From an uncultured Pelagibacteraceae bacterium (lineage in GTDB: Bacteria; Pseudomonadota; Alphaproteobacteria; Pelagibacterales; Pelagibacteraceae): DNA of 64,000 bases. The stretch lies in assembly GCA_902537055.1 (NCBI GenBank), contig CACAZW010000002.1:127501-191500 (forward strand). Reading direction: 5' to 3'. Below are positions 52,814-61,201 of the stretch, in pieces. The notes below the pieces were generated by a model. It did not search any database and had not been told where the DNA came from. It saw only the letters and a list, made by a program, of their open reading frames with translations. A program made the position numbers and the translations under genes. Within the stretch, counting starts at the first letter, position 1. Every line of letters starts with the position of its first letter.

Positions 52814-54502
52814 TTAATAATTACTAATTAAAACAAAATTATACTCATCAAATATAATTTTACTCTCTTTTTTTATAAAATATGAATCTAAAAATTCTTT
52901 TTGACAATTCTTTTTATTATATAAATAAAATATTTTTTCATTTTTATTTTTTAAGAATTCGGATGCACTTTCATTGCATAGCAAAAATTTACCATTTTTA
53001 AATTTTGGTAGATATGAAAATGAATTATCTGAAAAAAATATATTTGAATCTTTGATAGCAATTTTTTTGTAATGGTATAATAATATGTTAACTTTTTTAT
53101 GAGGCGTTCTATTTTCCATTTGTTCCTTATTTTTTTTGTACATATACTCGAAATCTCTTTTTTCACTTACAAAAACTATTAGTAAAATAACTAAGATATA
53201 AGAAAATATATTACTGAATTTATTACTTAATTTTATTAAAAAATTTTTTTCTAAATCATATATTAAGTCTGCAATACAAAAAGCAACAAATGGAAGAATT
53301 AATGCAAAATTTCTGGCATCATTACCATAAAAAAAAGACCAAATCAAAAAATATGGCATTATAATAAAAAGTAAAAATATTCTTGAAATTTTATTTTTTG
53401 CTGAAAATATGAGGATTGGTATTATTATAAACAATCCTAAACCAAATATTAATTTTGAAGTCCTAGATATTTTTTCAAAAAAAGTTTTTTCTTCTTGAAG
53501 AGAAATTAAATTTAGAGCATTTAGAGACCCAGAATCATAAATATATAAGTAGAATTTATATAAATATAATGGTGTCACTAATAAAAATATTACAAAAAAT
53601 AAAATAATTAAATTGTTAAAATTAATTAATTTATATTTTAGATCTAAGCAAAAAAAGAGTATCAAAGGTGCAATAAATGAAATGTATAAACCTGTCTGTT
53701 TTATTATTCCTGATGCGGATAGTACGATACCCAGTATAATCAAAAAAATTTTGTCATTTAATAAATTTTTATTCTCTTTTATTAAATAAATTAAATATAT
53801 TAGAATTATGGAATTAAATACCAAAATGGGATCTACAAATCCTATAAATAACGTATGCCTAAACTGATTTAGAATTAATAATAAACTGAATAATAAAACA
53901 TATTTAAATAAATTATTTTTAGTTATTACTAAAATTCTTAATAAAGCAAAAATTGAAAATAATGGGTAGATAATCTGCAAAGCTTGAGAAAAAAATTCGA
54001 TTTCATAAGTTCCAATTATTTTATAAGAAATTGATTGTAAAATTGGATAACCTAACGGATAATCAAGATTACTAACTGGCAAGCTATTTTCAAAAATACT
54101 AATAGCCCACTTATTCCACATTACATAAGGATCACCCGAATGGATAATATTGCCTATTGATTTAGAAGCCAAATAAAAGAAAACAAATGTTAGAATTGCA
54201 TTTAAAATATTTATTAGATTAAATTGAATATTTGCGGTTTGAATTTTAAATATATTTTTAAAATTGTCTTTATAAAAATAAATAGCTAATAAAAATTCAA
54301 ATATTAAAATACCTATTAATACTTTTTGATCAAATAACCTTAAATTAATTAATAGAACTACTAATATATAATTTGCTACTATAGATATTGGCAATGATAA
54401 TATAAACTTATCTAAGATCCCTATTTTTTTAAATTTAGCAAGAATTAGTAATCCAGGCAAAAACCAACATTGAATTAAGGATGAAATACCTATAAAAAAC
54501 AT
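52814..54502 (-). CDS. Polytopic membrane protein, possible GT-C/PMT-like
   Basis: The 562-residue protein has about twelve hydrophobic segments and a soluble C-terminal ~90 residues. The first large loop contains a GDPYVMWNKWAISIFEN block near 122, followed by SNLDYPLGYPILQS near 145. The D-x-Y and W-N-K-W arrangement recalls GT39/PMT and ArnT-type enzymes, which use polyprenyl-phosphate sugars as donors. A GT2 DPM-like enzyme nearby could supply these. No family can be named firmly. It is divergent from the flavoprotein gene with a gap of only 23 bases. Confidence 0.62.
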   Translation of the reverse strand: MFFIGISSLIQCWFLPGLLILAKFKKIGILDKFILSLPISIVANYILVVLLINLRLFDQKVLIGILIFEFLLAIYFYKDNFKNIFKIQTANIQFNLINILNAILTFVFFYLASKSIGNIIHSGDPYVMWNKWAISIFENSLPVSNLDYPLGYPILQSISYKIIGTYEIEFFSQALQIIYPLFSIFALLRILVITKNNLFKYVLLFSLLLILNQFRHTLFIGFVDPILVFNSIILIYLIYLIKENKNLLNDKIFLIILGIVLSASGIIKQTGLYISFIAPLILFFCLDLKYKLINFNNLIILFFVIFLLVTPLYLYKFYLYIYDSGSLNALNLISLQEEKTFFEKISRTSKLIFGLGLFIIIPILIFSAKNKISRIFLLFIIMPYFLIWSFFYGNDARNFALILPFVAFCIADLIYDLEKNFLIKLSNKFSNIFSYILVILLIVFVSEKRDFEYMYKKNKEQMENRTPHKKVNILLYHYKKIAIKDSNIFFSDNSFSYLPKFKNGKFLLCNESASEFLKNKNEKIFYLYNKKNCQKEFLDSYFIKKESKIIFDEYNFVLISNY

Positions 54503-54525
54503 ATTTAACTTATATTTAATCTACA

Positions 54526-56019
54526 ATGAACAATCAAAAAAAAATTTTGATAGTTGGTGCTGGTCCAGCTGGACTAACAGCTGGTTATATTCTTGCAGAA
54601 AATGGATATAAAGTTGAGATAATTGAGCAAAACTCGAAGTATGTTGGTGGAATATCTAGAACAGAAGAATTCAAAGGTTTTAGATTTGATATAGGTGGAC
54701 ATAGATTTTTCTCAAAATCAAAAGAAATAAATTTATTGTGGGAAAAAATTTTACCAAAAAACTTTAGAACTAGAGATAGAAAATCAAGAATTTTTTTTAA
54801 TAAAAATTTTTTTAATTATCCATTGGATTTAATTGAGGTCATTTTTAAATTAGGAATAATTGAAAGTGCTATTTGTTTTTTTTCCTTTTTAAAAGCAAAA
54901 ATTTTTCCAATTAAAAAACCTAAATCATATCATGATTGGATTTATAATAATTTTGGTGAACGTTTATATTTAAACTTTTTCAAGAGTTACACAGAGAAAG
55001 TTTGGGGCTTAAGTTGTGATGATATATCTGCTGATTGGGCAGCGCAAAGAATTAAAGGACTTAATTTTAAAGAGATTATTTTTCAAAGTATAAAAAAAAT
55101 TTTTTTTAAAAAAAATAAAAAAAAAATTATCAAAACGTTAATAAATCAATTTAAATATCCCGACTATGGGCCAGGAATGATGTGGGAAGCTGCGAGAGAT
55201 AAAATAATAGATAATGGATCAAAAATTGAAATGGCTGTTAAAGCAATCAAGTATTTATATAATAAAACGGAAAAAAAATGGCACGTAACAATTCAAAATA
55301 AAAATAATGATGAAAAAGTAATTATTTCAGATATTGTTATCTGTTCAGCGCCTATGAGAGATGTAGGTATGGCAATATATCCACAATTAAAATGTTTAGA
55401 AGATGTAAAAAAATTAAATTATAGAGATTATATTACTGTAGCTGTTTTAATAGATCAAAAAAAAATCATTGATGACAATTGGATTTACATTCATGAAGAA
55501 AAGGTTAAAGCAGGAAGAATACAAAATTATACTGCATGGTCATCTTTAATGGCCCCGAGCACGGAAAAAAGTTGTTTGGGGTTAGAGTATTTTTGCAACA
55601 AAAATGATAAATTCTGGAATAATTCAGATTCAGATTTAAAAAAGATTGCACTGGAAGATCTAAAATTACTAAAAATAATTGACATAAATCATATTATTGA
55701 TTTTTTTGTCGTTCGACAAGAAAAGGCCTATCCAGTATATGACGATAATTATAAAGATATTGTTGAAAAAGTATCAAATGAAATTGAAAATGATTATAAT
55801 AATTTCTATTTAGTAGGTAGAAACGGAATGCACAAATACAATAATCAAGATCATTCTATGATGACTTCAATATTAACAGTAGAAAATATTATATATAACA
55901 AAGCATACAATAGATGGAATGTTAATGAAGATGCCCAGTATCACGAAAGTGATAATATATCAAAAGAAAGGGCTCTAACGCTTGATAGTTTAAGATTTGT
56001 ACCAAAAACAAAAAATTAA
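54526..56019 (+). CDS. FAD-dependent oxidoreductase, UDP-galactopyranose mutase-like
   Basis: The 497-residue flavoprotein begins KKILIVGAGPAGLTAGYILAENG, the FAD-binding dinucleotide fold. It has YVGGISRTEEF near 40 and DIGGHRFFSKS near 55, both hallmarks of this UGM/amine-oxidase-like family. The FGERLYLNFFKSYTEKVWG block near 145, ISADWAAQRIKGL near 168, and VGRNGMHKYNNQDHSMMT near 427 are also characteristic. Members of this group are common in glycan clusters, and true UGM converts UDP-galactopyranose to UDP-galactofuranose. It is longer than UGM (about 380-400 residues), so the reaction is uncertain. Pairing with the nearby GalE would fit a galactose-type sugar. Confidence 0.78.
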   Translation: MNNQKKILIVGAGPAGLTAGYILAENGYKVEIIEQNSKYVGGISRTEEFKGFRFDIGGHRFFSKSKEINLLWEKILPKNFRTRDRKSRIFFNKNFFNYPLDLIEVIFKLGIIESAICFFSFLKAKIFPIKKPKSYHDWIYNNFGERLYLNFFKSYTEKVWGLSCDDISADWAAQRIKGLNFKEIIFQSIKKIFFKKNKKKIIKTLINQFKYPDYGPGMMWEAARDKIIDNGSKIEMAVKAIKYLYNKTEKKWHVTIQNKNNDEKVIISDIVICSAPMRDVGMAIYPQLKCLEDVKKLNYRDYITVAVLIDQKKIIDDNWIYIHEEKVKAGRIQNYTAWSSLMAPSTEKSCLGLEYFCNKNDKFWNNSDSDLKKIALEDLKLLKIIDINHIIDFFVVRQEKAYPVYDDNYKDIVEKVSNEIENDYNNFYLVGRNGMHKYNNQDHSMMTSILTVENIIYNKAYNRWNVNEDAQYHESDNISKERALTLDSLRFVPKTKN

Positions 56020-56027
56020 TGTAAAAT

Positions 56028-56765
56028 TTAATTAAAAATGAATATTTCAACAGTAATTCTTTTGTTACTTATAAATTTTAAACATTCTTTTTCATTTACA
56101 TTTTTTTTAAAATAAAACCGAAATTTATCTTGTATTCTTATATTAAATTTTGAATTGTATTTTTTTTTAAAGTATTTAATGATCTTTTTGCCATCATTTA
56201 TAAAATACGGAAGATTTAGCTCAAAAGAGATAATTTTTACTTTATACTTTAAATTTTTTAAAATTTTACTTTCTGATCCTTCGCAATCAATTTTTATATA
56301 ATCTGGAATTCCAAATTTTTTAATTTCATGATTTAACGTTGTAGACTTTTTAGTTTTTGTGTAAAAGCTGTTTTTATTTAGATGTTTAAACTGATCTAAA
56401 CTTTTTTTTATAATTGTACTATAAGCTTCATTACCTTTTACAACTGTAAATTTAACCTTTTCTATTTTGTCAGAAACTATTTTTTTTCTTAAAACTATTT
56501 TGTTAGTCCTAAATCTTTTTTTTAAGATTTCATACATTTTATCTTCTGGCTCGAAACAAATAATTTTTTTCGATAGTTTAGAAAAAATATAAGTCTTGTC
56601 GCCTAGGTTCGCACCTAAATCAAATATAAGATTTTCATTATTTAAAAATTTTTTGTGAAAAAAATACTCCTTTTTTAGCCAGTTTAAATATCGTGGATTT
56701 GTAATTTTTAATACAGCGTAATGTAAATTTGTATATCGCAGATTACTTTTTAAATTATTTAACAT
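56028..56765 (-). CDS. FkbM family SAM-dependent methyltransferase
   Basis: The 245-residue protein shows LIFDLGANLGDKTYIF near 47, KIICFEPEDKMYEILKKRF near 68, and the FkbM block DYIKIDCEGSESKILKNLKYK near 155. It is shorter than the other two FkbM proteins and less similar to either than expected for a recent duplication. It is convergent with the flavoprotein gene (8-base gap) and divergent from the C-methyltransferase (103-base gap), so it has its own transcript. The target is unknown. Confidence 0.8.
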   Translation of the reverse strand: MLNNLKSNLRYTNLHYAVLKITNPRYLNWLKKEYFFHKKFLNNENLIFDLGANLGDKTYIFSKLSKKIICFEPEDKMYEILKKRFRTNKIVLRKKIVSDKIEKVKFTVVKGNEAYSTIIKKSLDQFKHLNKNSFYTKTKKSTTLNHEIKKFGIPDYIKIDCEGSESKILKNLKYKVKIISFELNLPYFINDGKKIIKYFKKKYNSKFNIRIQDKFRFYFKKNVNEKECLKFISNKRITVEIFIFN

Positions 56766-56868
56766 TCAATATTACAATATATCTTAATTAAACATGCCAA
56801 AGTATTAAAATTTGTATTATTTGTTCAATATAATATTTATATATTATAGAAAAAATGTTTTTTAAATT

Positions 56869-58053
56869 ATGAATAAAATCTATACTAAAATAAAACATTG
56901 TAGAATCTGTGGTGAAAAAAAATTAATAAAAATTATTGATTTAAAAAATCAATACATTCAAGGATTATTTGTTAAAATTGGTGATCCTAAGCCATATTCT
57001 AAAAAAATTCCTTTACAATTAGTTTTATGTAAGAATTGTTCTTTAGTTCAACTTCATCACTCAACAGATAAAGATATTTTATATAAAAAGTATTGGTATC
57101 AATCAGGTGTAAACAAAACTATGAGAGATCATTTGCAAGGTATTGTAAAAATTTTAATAAATTATTTTAGAAAACAAAAAAAAAGAATTAATGTTTTAGA
57201 TATTGGTTGTAACGACGGCACATTATTAAATTTTTATCCAAAAAAAATTAAAAAATATGGAATAGATCCAAGTCAAATTATAAATAAGATTAACAAAAAA
57301 AAAATAAAAATTTTTAGAGATTTCTTTCCGCCAACCAAAGGGAAATTTAAAAAGTTAAAAATTAAATTTAATATTATTACATCAATTGCTATGTTTTATG
57401 ATTTAGATGATCCAAACTTTTTTGTTAAAGAAATAAAAAATTATTTAAATGAAAGTGGTATCTGGGTTTTTGAATTATCTTATTTGGTAGATATGTTAAA
57501 ATTAAATTCATTTGATACAATTTGTCATGAACATATAGAGTACTACTCATTAACTAGTTTAAATTACTTATTAAAAAAACATAAATTGAAAATTTTTAAA
57601 GTTATGAGAAATAATATTAATGGTGGAAGTGTGAGATGTTTCGTTACTCACGAAAAAAACTCTAAATTTGATACAAAAAAAGATCATAATAAAATCAAAA
57701 ATTTACTAACCAAAGAAAAAAAAATAAAAATAAATTCTGAATACCCATATAAAAAATTCGTAAAACGTATTAATAAAGTTAAAAAGCAGACAATTAATCT
57801 TCTAAAAAATTTAAAAGATAAAAATAAAGAAATCCATATTTATGGTGCCTCGACAAAAGGAAATACTATTTTGCAGTGGTATGGAATAGATAAAAAATTA
57901 ATAAAATATGCTGCAGATAGAAATCATGAAAAATGGGGGACTCATACGATCGGGAGTAAAATAAATATAATTAGTGAGAGACAGTCAAAATTGCTGAATC
58001 CAGATTATTATTTTGTTCTACCATGGCATTTTAAAAAAGAATTTATTCAATGA
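56869..58053 (+). CDS. Sugar C-methyltransferase-like protein, shortened by an in-frame TGA
   Basis: The 394-residue protein has an N-terminal zinc-binding domain (CRIC near 12, CKNC near 53), a SAM-binding core (VLDIGCNDGTLLNFYP near 110) and the Methyltransf_14 C-terminal domain (HIYGASTKGNTILQWYGI near 323). Relatives such as NovU and TylC3 methylate carbon 3 or 5 of nucleotide 4-keto sugars. The frame stops at TGA 58051-58053, after WHFKKEFIQ. The next codons in the same frame (58054-58119) encode EKKFLNSGGKMIFPLPRIKIY and then TAA. This tail resembles the normal family C-terminus, so this copy has probably lost its last ~22 residues. It lies directly before gmd. Confidence 0.83.
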   Translation: MNKIYTKIKHCRICGEKKLIKIIDLKNQYIQGLFVKIGDPKPYSKKIPLQLVLCKNCSLVQLHHSTDKDILYKKYWYQSGVNKTMRDHLQGIVKILINYFRKQKKRINVLDIGCNDGTLLNFYPKKIKKYGIDPSQIINKINKKKIKIFRDFFPPTKGKFKKLKIKFNIITSIAMFYDLDDPNFFVKEIKNYLNESGIWVFELSYLVDMLKLNSFDTICHEHIEYYSLTSLNYLLKKHKLKIFKVMRNNINGGSVRCFVTHEKNSKFDTKKDHNKIKNLLTKEKKIKINSEYPYKKFVKRINKVKKQTINLLKNLKDKNKEIHIYGASTKGNTILQWYGIDKKLIKYAADRNHEKWGTHTIGSKINIISERQSKLLNPDYYFVLPWHFKKEFIQ

Positions 58054-58119
58054 GAAAAAAAGTTTTTGAATAGTGGAGGAAAAATGATATTTCCTTTACC
58101 AAGGATTAAAATTTATTAA
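58051..58119 (+). pseudogene. In-frame nonsense codon and orphaned 3' tail of the C-methyltransferase gene
   Basis: TGA at 58051 sits where an arginine codon (CGA or AGA) would restore the frame. The tail continues 21 codons to TAA at 58117, whose final A is also the first base of the gmd ATG (TAATG), a typical coupled junction in this genome. That preserved junction shows that the reading frame once ran through. The substitution is either a recent mutation, a sequencing error or, less likely, a read-through site. Confidence 0.8.
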
Positions 58120-59150
58120 TGAAAAAAAAAGCATTGATATTCGGCGTAACAGGACAAGATGGAGCTTATTTATCTAAATTCTTATTAAAAAAAGGTTATA
58201 CGGTACATGGTGTTATTAGAAGAAGTTCAAGCATCAACACATTAAGACTAAATGATATTTACAAAGATCCATTTGCAAAAAAGAGAAATTTTGTACTTCA
58301 CTATGGAGATGTAACAGACTCGTTATCAGTATTAAATATTATAGAAAAAGTTAGGCCAACTGAGATATATAACTTAGCTGCTCAATCACATGTTGCCGTT
58401 TCATTTGATATTCCTGAATATACAACAAATGCAGATGCATTGGGAACATTAAGAATTTTAGAAGCAATTGTTAAAGTAGATAAAAAAATAAAATTCTATC
58501 AAGCCGGAAGCTCAGAAATGTTTGGAAAAGTAGTTGAAAAACCACAAAATGAAAAAACACCATTTTATCCAAGAAGTCCTTATGGTGTTGCGAAAGTCTA
58601 TTCGTACTGGATAACATTAAACTATAGGGAGTCTTACAAACTATTTGCTTGTAATGGAATTTTATTTAACCATGAAAGTCCACTTAGAGGAGAGACTTTT
58701 GTAACAAAAAAAGTTGTAAAAGGATTATGTAGAATAAAAAATAATAAACAAAAAAAACTTTATTTGGGAAATCTTTATTCAAAAAGAGACTGGGGGCATG
58801 CTGAAGATTATGTAGTTGCGATGTGGAAAATGCTTCAGAATAAGGTACCAGACGATTTTGTTATTTGTACAGGAAAACAATACACAATAAAGAAATTTAT
58901 TAATTTGGTAGCAAAAAAATTAAAAATAAAAATTAAGTGGAGAGGGAGGGGAATTAACGAAAAAGCATATGATCAAAATAATAATTGTATAATAGAATGT
59001 CATCAAAGATATTTTAGGCCAGCAGAAGTTGATACTTTGCAAGGAGATTATTCAAAGGCTAAAAAAGTGCTCAAATGGAAACCTAAAAAAAATCTTGAAG
59101 ATTTAATTAATGATATGATTTCGTTTGAATTGAAACAAATAAGTAAGTGA
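58119..59150 (+). CDS. gmd: GDP-mannose 4,6-dehydratase
   Basis: Gmd turns GDP-D-mannose into GDP-4-keto-6-deoxy-D-mannose, the precursor of GDP-L-fucose and related sugars. The 343-residue protein matches closely: ALIFGVTGQDGAYLSKFLL near 5, GVIRRSSSINT near 32, LAAQSHVAVSFD near 86, AGSSEMFGK near 130, the catalytic YGVAK near 155, and NHESPLRGETFVTKK near 183. Length is normal (about 345-370). Start ATG overlaps the stop of the original C-methyltransferase frame, and the end overlaps fcl by four bases. The NHESPRRGE consensus reads PLRGE here, a minor change. Confidence 0.95.
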   Translation: MKKKALIFGVTGQDGAYLSKFLLKKGYTVHGVIRRSSSINTLRLNDIYKDPFAKKRNFVLHYGDVTDSLSVLNIIEKVRPTEIYNLAAQSHVAVSFDIPEYTTNADALGTLRILEAIVKVDKKIKFYQAGSSEMFGKVVEKPQNEKTPFYPRSPYGVAKVYSYWITLNYRESYKLFACNGILFNHESPLRGETFVTKKVVKGLCRIKNNKQKKLYLGNLYSKRDWGHAEDYVVAMWKMLQNKVPDDFVICTGKQYTIKKFINLVAKKLKIKIKWRGRGINEKAYDQNNNCIIECHQRYFRPAEVDTLQGDYSKAKKVLKWKPKKNLEDLINDMISFELKQISK

Positions 59151-60100
59151 TAAATAAAAAATCAAAAATTTTTATTGCTGGACATAAAGGCATGGTGGGC
59201 TCAGCAATTCTTAGAAGCTTAAAGTCTAAAGGTTATAAAAACTTATATTTTATTGAAAAAAAAAAACTTGATTTAAGAGATCAGAAAAAAGTCTTTAAAT
59301 ATTTAAAAAAAATTAAACCTGATGGTGTAATTATTGCAGCTGCTACTGTTGGAGGAATAAATGCAAATAATACTTTCAAAGCGGATTTTATATATAATAA
59401 CTTAGAAATACAAAATAATTTAATTCATGGAAGTTATTTAAATAATGTTAAAAATTTAATTTTTTTAGGCTCTAGCTGTGTTTATCCAAAAAACTCAAAA
59501 CAACCAATTAAAGAGGAATTTCTTTTATCGAATTATTTAGAAAAAACAAACGAGCCATACGCAATTGCAAAAATAGCTGGAATTAAAATGTGTTCAAGTT
59601 ACAATTACCAATACAAGTTAAATTATAAGTGTTTGATGCCATGTAATTCATATGGGATTAATGATAATTATGATTTAAAAACATCTCACTTTTTGCCTGC
59701 ACTTATAAAGAAAATAATTGAAGCTATTCAAGACAAAAAAGATTATATCAAAGTTTGGGGAAGTGGAAAACCATTAAGAGAATTAATATTCTGCGAAGAT
59801 ATTGCTGATGCTTGTATTTACTTTTTAAAGAAGAAAACTCGACATAATCTTATAAATATTGGAACTGGAAATGACAAAACCATAAATCAATATGCAAAAT
59901 TTATTATGAAACACTTAGGAGTAAATCTAAAAATATTAAACGAAAAAAAAAAATTAGAAGGCACATATAGAAAACTTTTAGATGTATCATTAGCTAAAAA
60001 GTATGGCTGGAGCTATAAAACCTCTTTAGATAAAGGCATAGCTATAACAATAAATGATTATCTTGAAAAAAAAGTACTCACTAAGTCAAAAAATATATAA
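59147..60100 (+). CDS. fcl: GDP-L-fucose synthase
   Basis: This SDR epimerase-reductase (WcaG/Fcl) converts GDP-4-keto-6-deoxy-mannose to GDP-L-fucose with NADPH. The 317-residue protein has IAGHKGMVGSAILRSL near 9, AAATVGGINANNT near 63, LGSSCVYPKNSKQPIKEEF near 105, the catalytic YAIAK near 136 and NSYGINDNYDL near 162. The GTG start at 59147 overlaps the gmd stop (GTGA). It is the last protein gene before the 5S rRNA. The pair gmd-fcl gives one complete activated-sugar pathway within the island. Confidence 0.95.
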   Translation: MINKKSKIFIAGHKGMVGSAILRSLKSKGYKNLYFIEKKKLDLRDQKKVFKYLKKIKPDGVIIAAATVGGINANNTFKADFIYNNLEIQNNLIHGSYLNNVKNLIFLGSSCVYPKNSKQPIKEEFLLSNYLEKTNEPYAIAKIAGIKMCSSYNYQYKLNYKCLMPCNSYGINDNYDLKTSHFLPALIKKIIEAIQDKKDYIKVWGSGKPLRELIFCEDIADACIYFLKKKTRHNLINIGTGNDKTINQYAKFIMKHLGVNLKILNEKKKLEGTYRKLLDVSLAKKYGWSYKTSLDKGIAITINDYLEKKVLTKSKNI

Positions 60101-60121
60101 ATAAAATAACTTTTAAATAGT

Positions 60122-60150
60122 TTGACATTTTATAATTAAGTAAATATATC
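60122..60150 (+). promoter_or_regulatory. Sigma70-type promoter for the isolated 5S rRNA gene
   Basis: A perfect -35 TTGACA at 60122-60127 is followed after 17 bases by TATATC at 60145-60150 (four of six matches to TATAAT). The predicted +1, seven bases further on, is G60157, which coincides with the 5' end of the 5S gene. The agreement of hexamer, spacing and start with the RNA end is much better than chance matches elsewhere. The site lies in the 56-base gap after fcl. Confidence 0.7.
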
Positions 60151-60156
60151 TTCACT

Positions 60157-60273
60157 GCCTGGTGATTATTGCGAAAGGGTAATACCCGATCCCATTCCGA
60201 ACTCGGAAGTCAAGCCTTTCTGCGCCGATGGTACTTTGTCTTAAGACATGGAAGAGTAGGACGTTGCCAGGCT
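60157..60273 (+). rRNA. rrf: 5S ribosomal RNA
   Basis: The segment carries the 5S hallmarks: terminal stem GCCTGG (60157-60162) pairing with CCAGGC (60267-60272), the loop A-B region GATCCCATTCCGAACTCGGAAG, and the later GGTACTTTG and GAGAGTAGGACG-like blocks (written here as GAAGAGTAGGACGTTGCC). Its length is about 117 bases. Its GC content is far above the neighbouring sequence. It is separated from the 23S end by about 59.9 kb, so it must be transcribed apart from the 16S-23S unit. The next coding sequence starts 7 bases after it with no terminator between. Confidence 0.97.
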
Positions 60274-60280
60274 AATCTAA

Positions 60281-61159
60281 ATGAAAAATTTTCTCGTTGT
60301 AACAGGTGGCGCAGGGTTTGTAGGTTCAAATTTAATTAAACACTTAATAAATAAGACAGATTTTAAAATTATTAGCATCGATAATTATTCATCAGGAAAC
60401 AGATATAATCATATAAAGTCTAAAAGAATTAAATATATTAATGGCACAACATTAAATATAGAAAATATTTTAAAAAATTATAAAACGAAAATTCATACAC
60501 TTTTTCATTTTGGTGAATTTTCGAGAATTTACCAAAGCTTTGAGAGCTTAGATGCATGCCTAGAAACAAATACTATAAGCTCAAATTCTGTATTTAAATT
60601 TTGCCTTAAAAATAAAATCAAGTTAGTTTACTCTGCTACTTCATCATCACTTGGTAATAAAGGTTTTGATAAAAACTTATCACCATACTCATTTACAAAA
60701 TCTAAGAATTTAGAATTATTAGATAACTTAAAAAAATGGTTTAATTTTAAATTTGAAGTAATTTATTTCTACAATGTTTATGGCCCAGGTCAAATTTCAA
60801 AAGGAAAAATGGCAACTGTTATAGGCATATTTGAAAATCATTATAAAGATAAAAAACCACTACCAGTTGTTAAACCAGGTTCACAGACAAGAAGATTTAC
60901 GCATATTCAGGATAGTATAGATACAGTATATTTTGCATGGAAACAAAACAAATGTAAGCACTATGCAATAACAAGTAAAAAAAGTTGGACAGTTTTAGAG
61001 GTAGCAAAAATGTTTGGAGGTAAGATTAAATATTTGCCACCAAGAAAAGGAGAGCGATACGCTTCTGCTTTAACTAAAATGAGTTTGACGAATAAAGTTG
61101 AAAAAAGATATGGAAAAATAAGCTTAAAAGATTACATAAAATCGATAGTTTCAAAATGA
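60281..61159 (+). CDS. NAD-dependent epimerase/dehydratase, GalE-like
   Basis: The 292-residue SDR shows VTGGAGFVGSNLIKHL near 6-21, FHFGEFSRIYQSFES near 77, YSATSSSLG near 112, the catalytic YSFTK near 132 and RRFTHIQDSIDTV near 206. It lacks part of the usual C-terminal substrate lobe, being shorter than GalE (about 330). The ATG lies 7 bases after the 5S 3' end. Any Shine-Dalgarno region would fall inside the 5S RNA or be absent, and the 5S promoter would be its nearest promoter. It is probably a nucleotide-sugar epimerase belonging to the island side of the boundary. Confidence 0.85.
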   Translation: MKNFLVVTGGAGFVGSNLIKHLINKTDFKIISIDNYSSGNRYNHIKSKRIKYINGTTLNIENILKNYKTKIHTLFHFGEFSRIYQSFESLDACLETNTISSNSVFKFCLKNKIKLVYSATSSSLGNKGFDKNLSPYSFTKSKNLELLDNLKKWFNFKFEVIYFYNVYGPGQISKGKMATVIGIFENHYKDKKPLPVVKPGSQTRRFTHIQDSIDTVYFAWKQNKCKHYAITSKKSWTVLEVAKMFGGKIKYLPPRKGERYASALTKMSLTNKVEKRYGKISLKDYIKSIVSK

Positions 61160-61163
61160 AATC

Positions 61164-61190
61164 TTTACAAATTTAATAAATTTATATAAC
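61164..61190 (+). promoter_or_regulatory. Possible promoter for rpmJ
   Basis: TTTACA (61164-61169) and TATAAC (61185-61190), 15 bases apart, sit in the 42-base gap between the epimerase gene and rpmJ. The spacing is short, so the call is tentative; it marks where core-gene transcription would be expected to resume. Confidence 0.3.
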
Positions 61191-61201
61191 AACCCCGTAA
61201 T

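Noticed and set aside
58051-58053. TGA as a selenocysteine or reassigned tryptophan codon
   Set aside because: Other genes in the window end at TGA and no selenocysteine-type hairpin was seen after it; the family has arginine-like sequence there, so a nonsense change is simpler.
60131-60136. TATAAT as the -10 box of the 5S promoter
   Set aside because: It lies only 3 bases after the TTGACA and 20 bases before the 5S; TATATC at 60145 has the correct 17-base spacing and places +1 on the 5S end.
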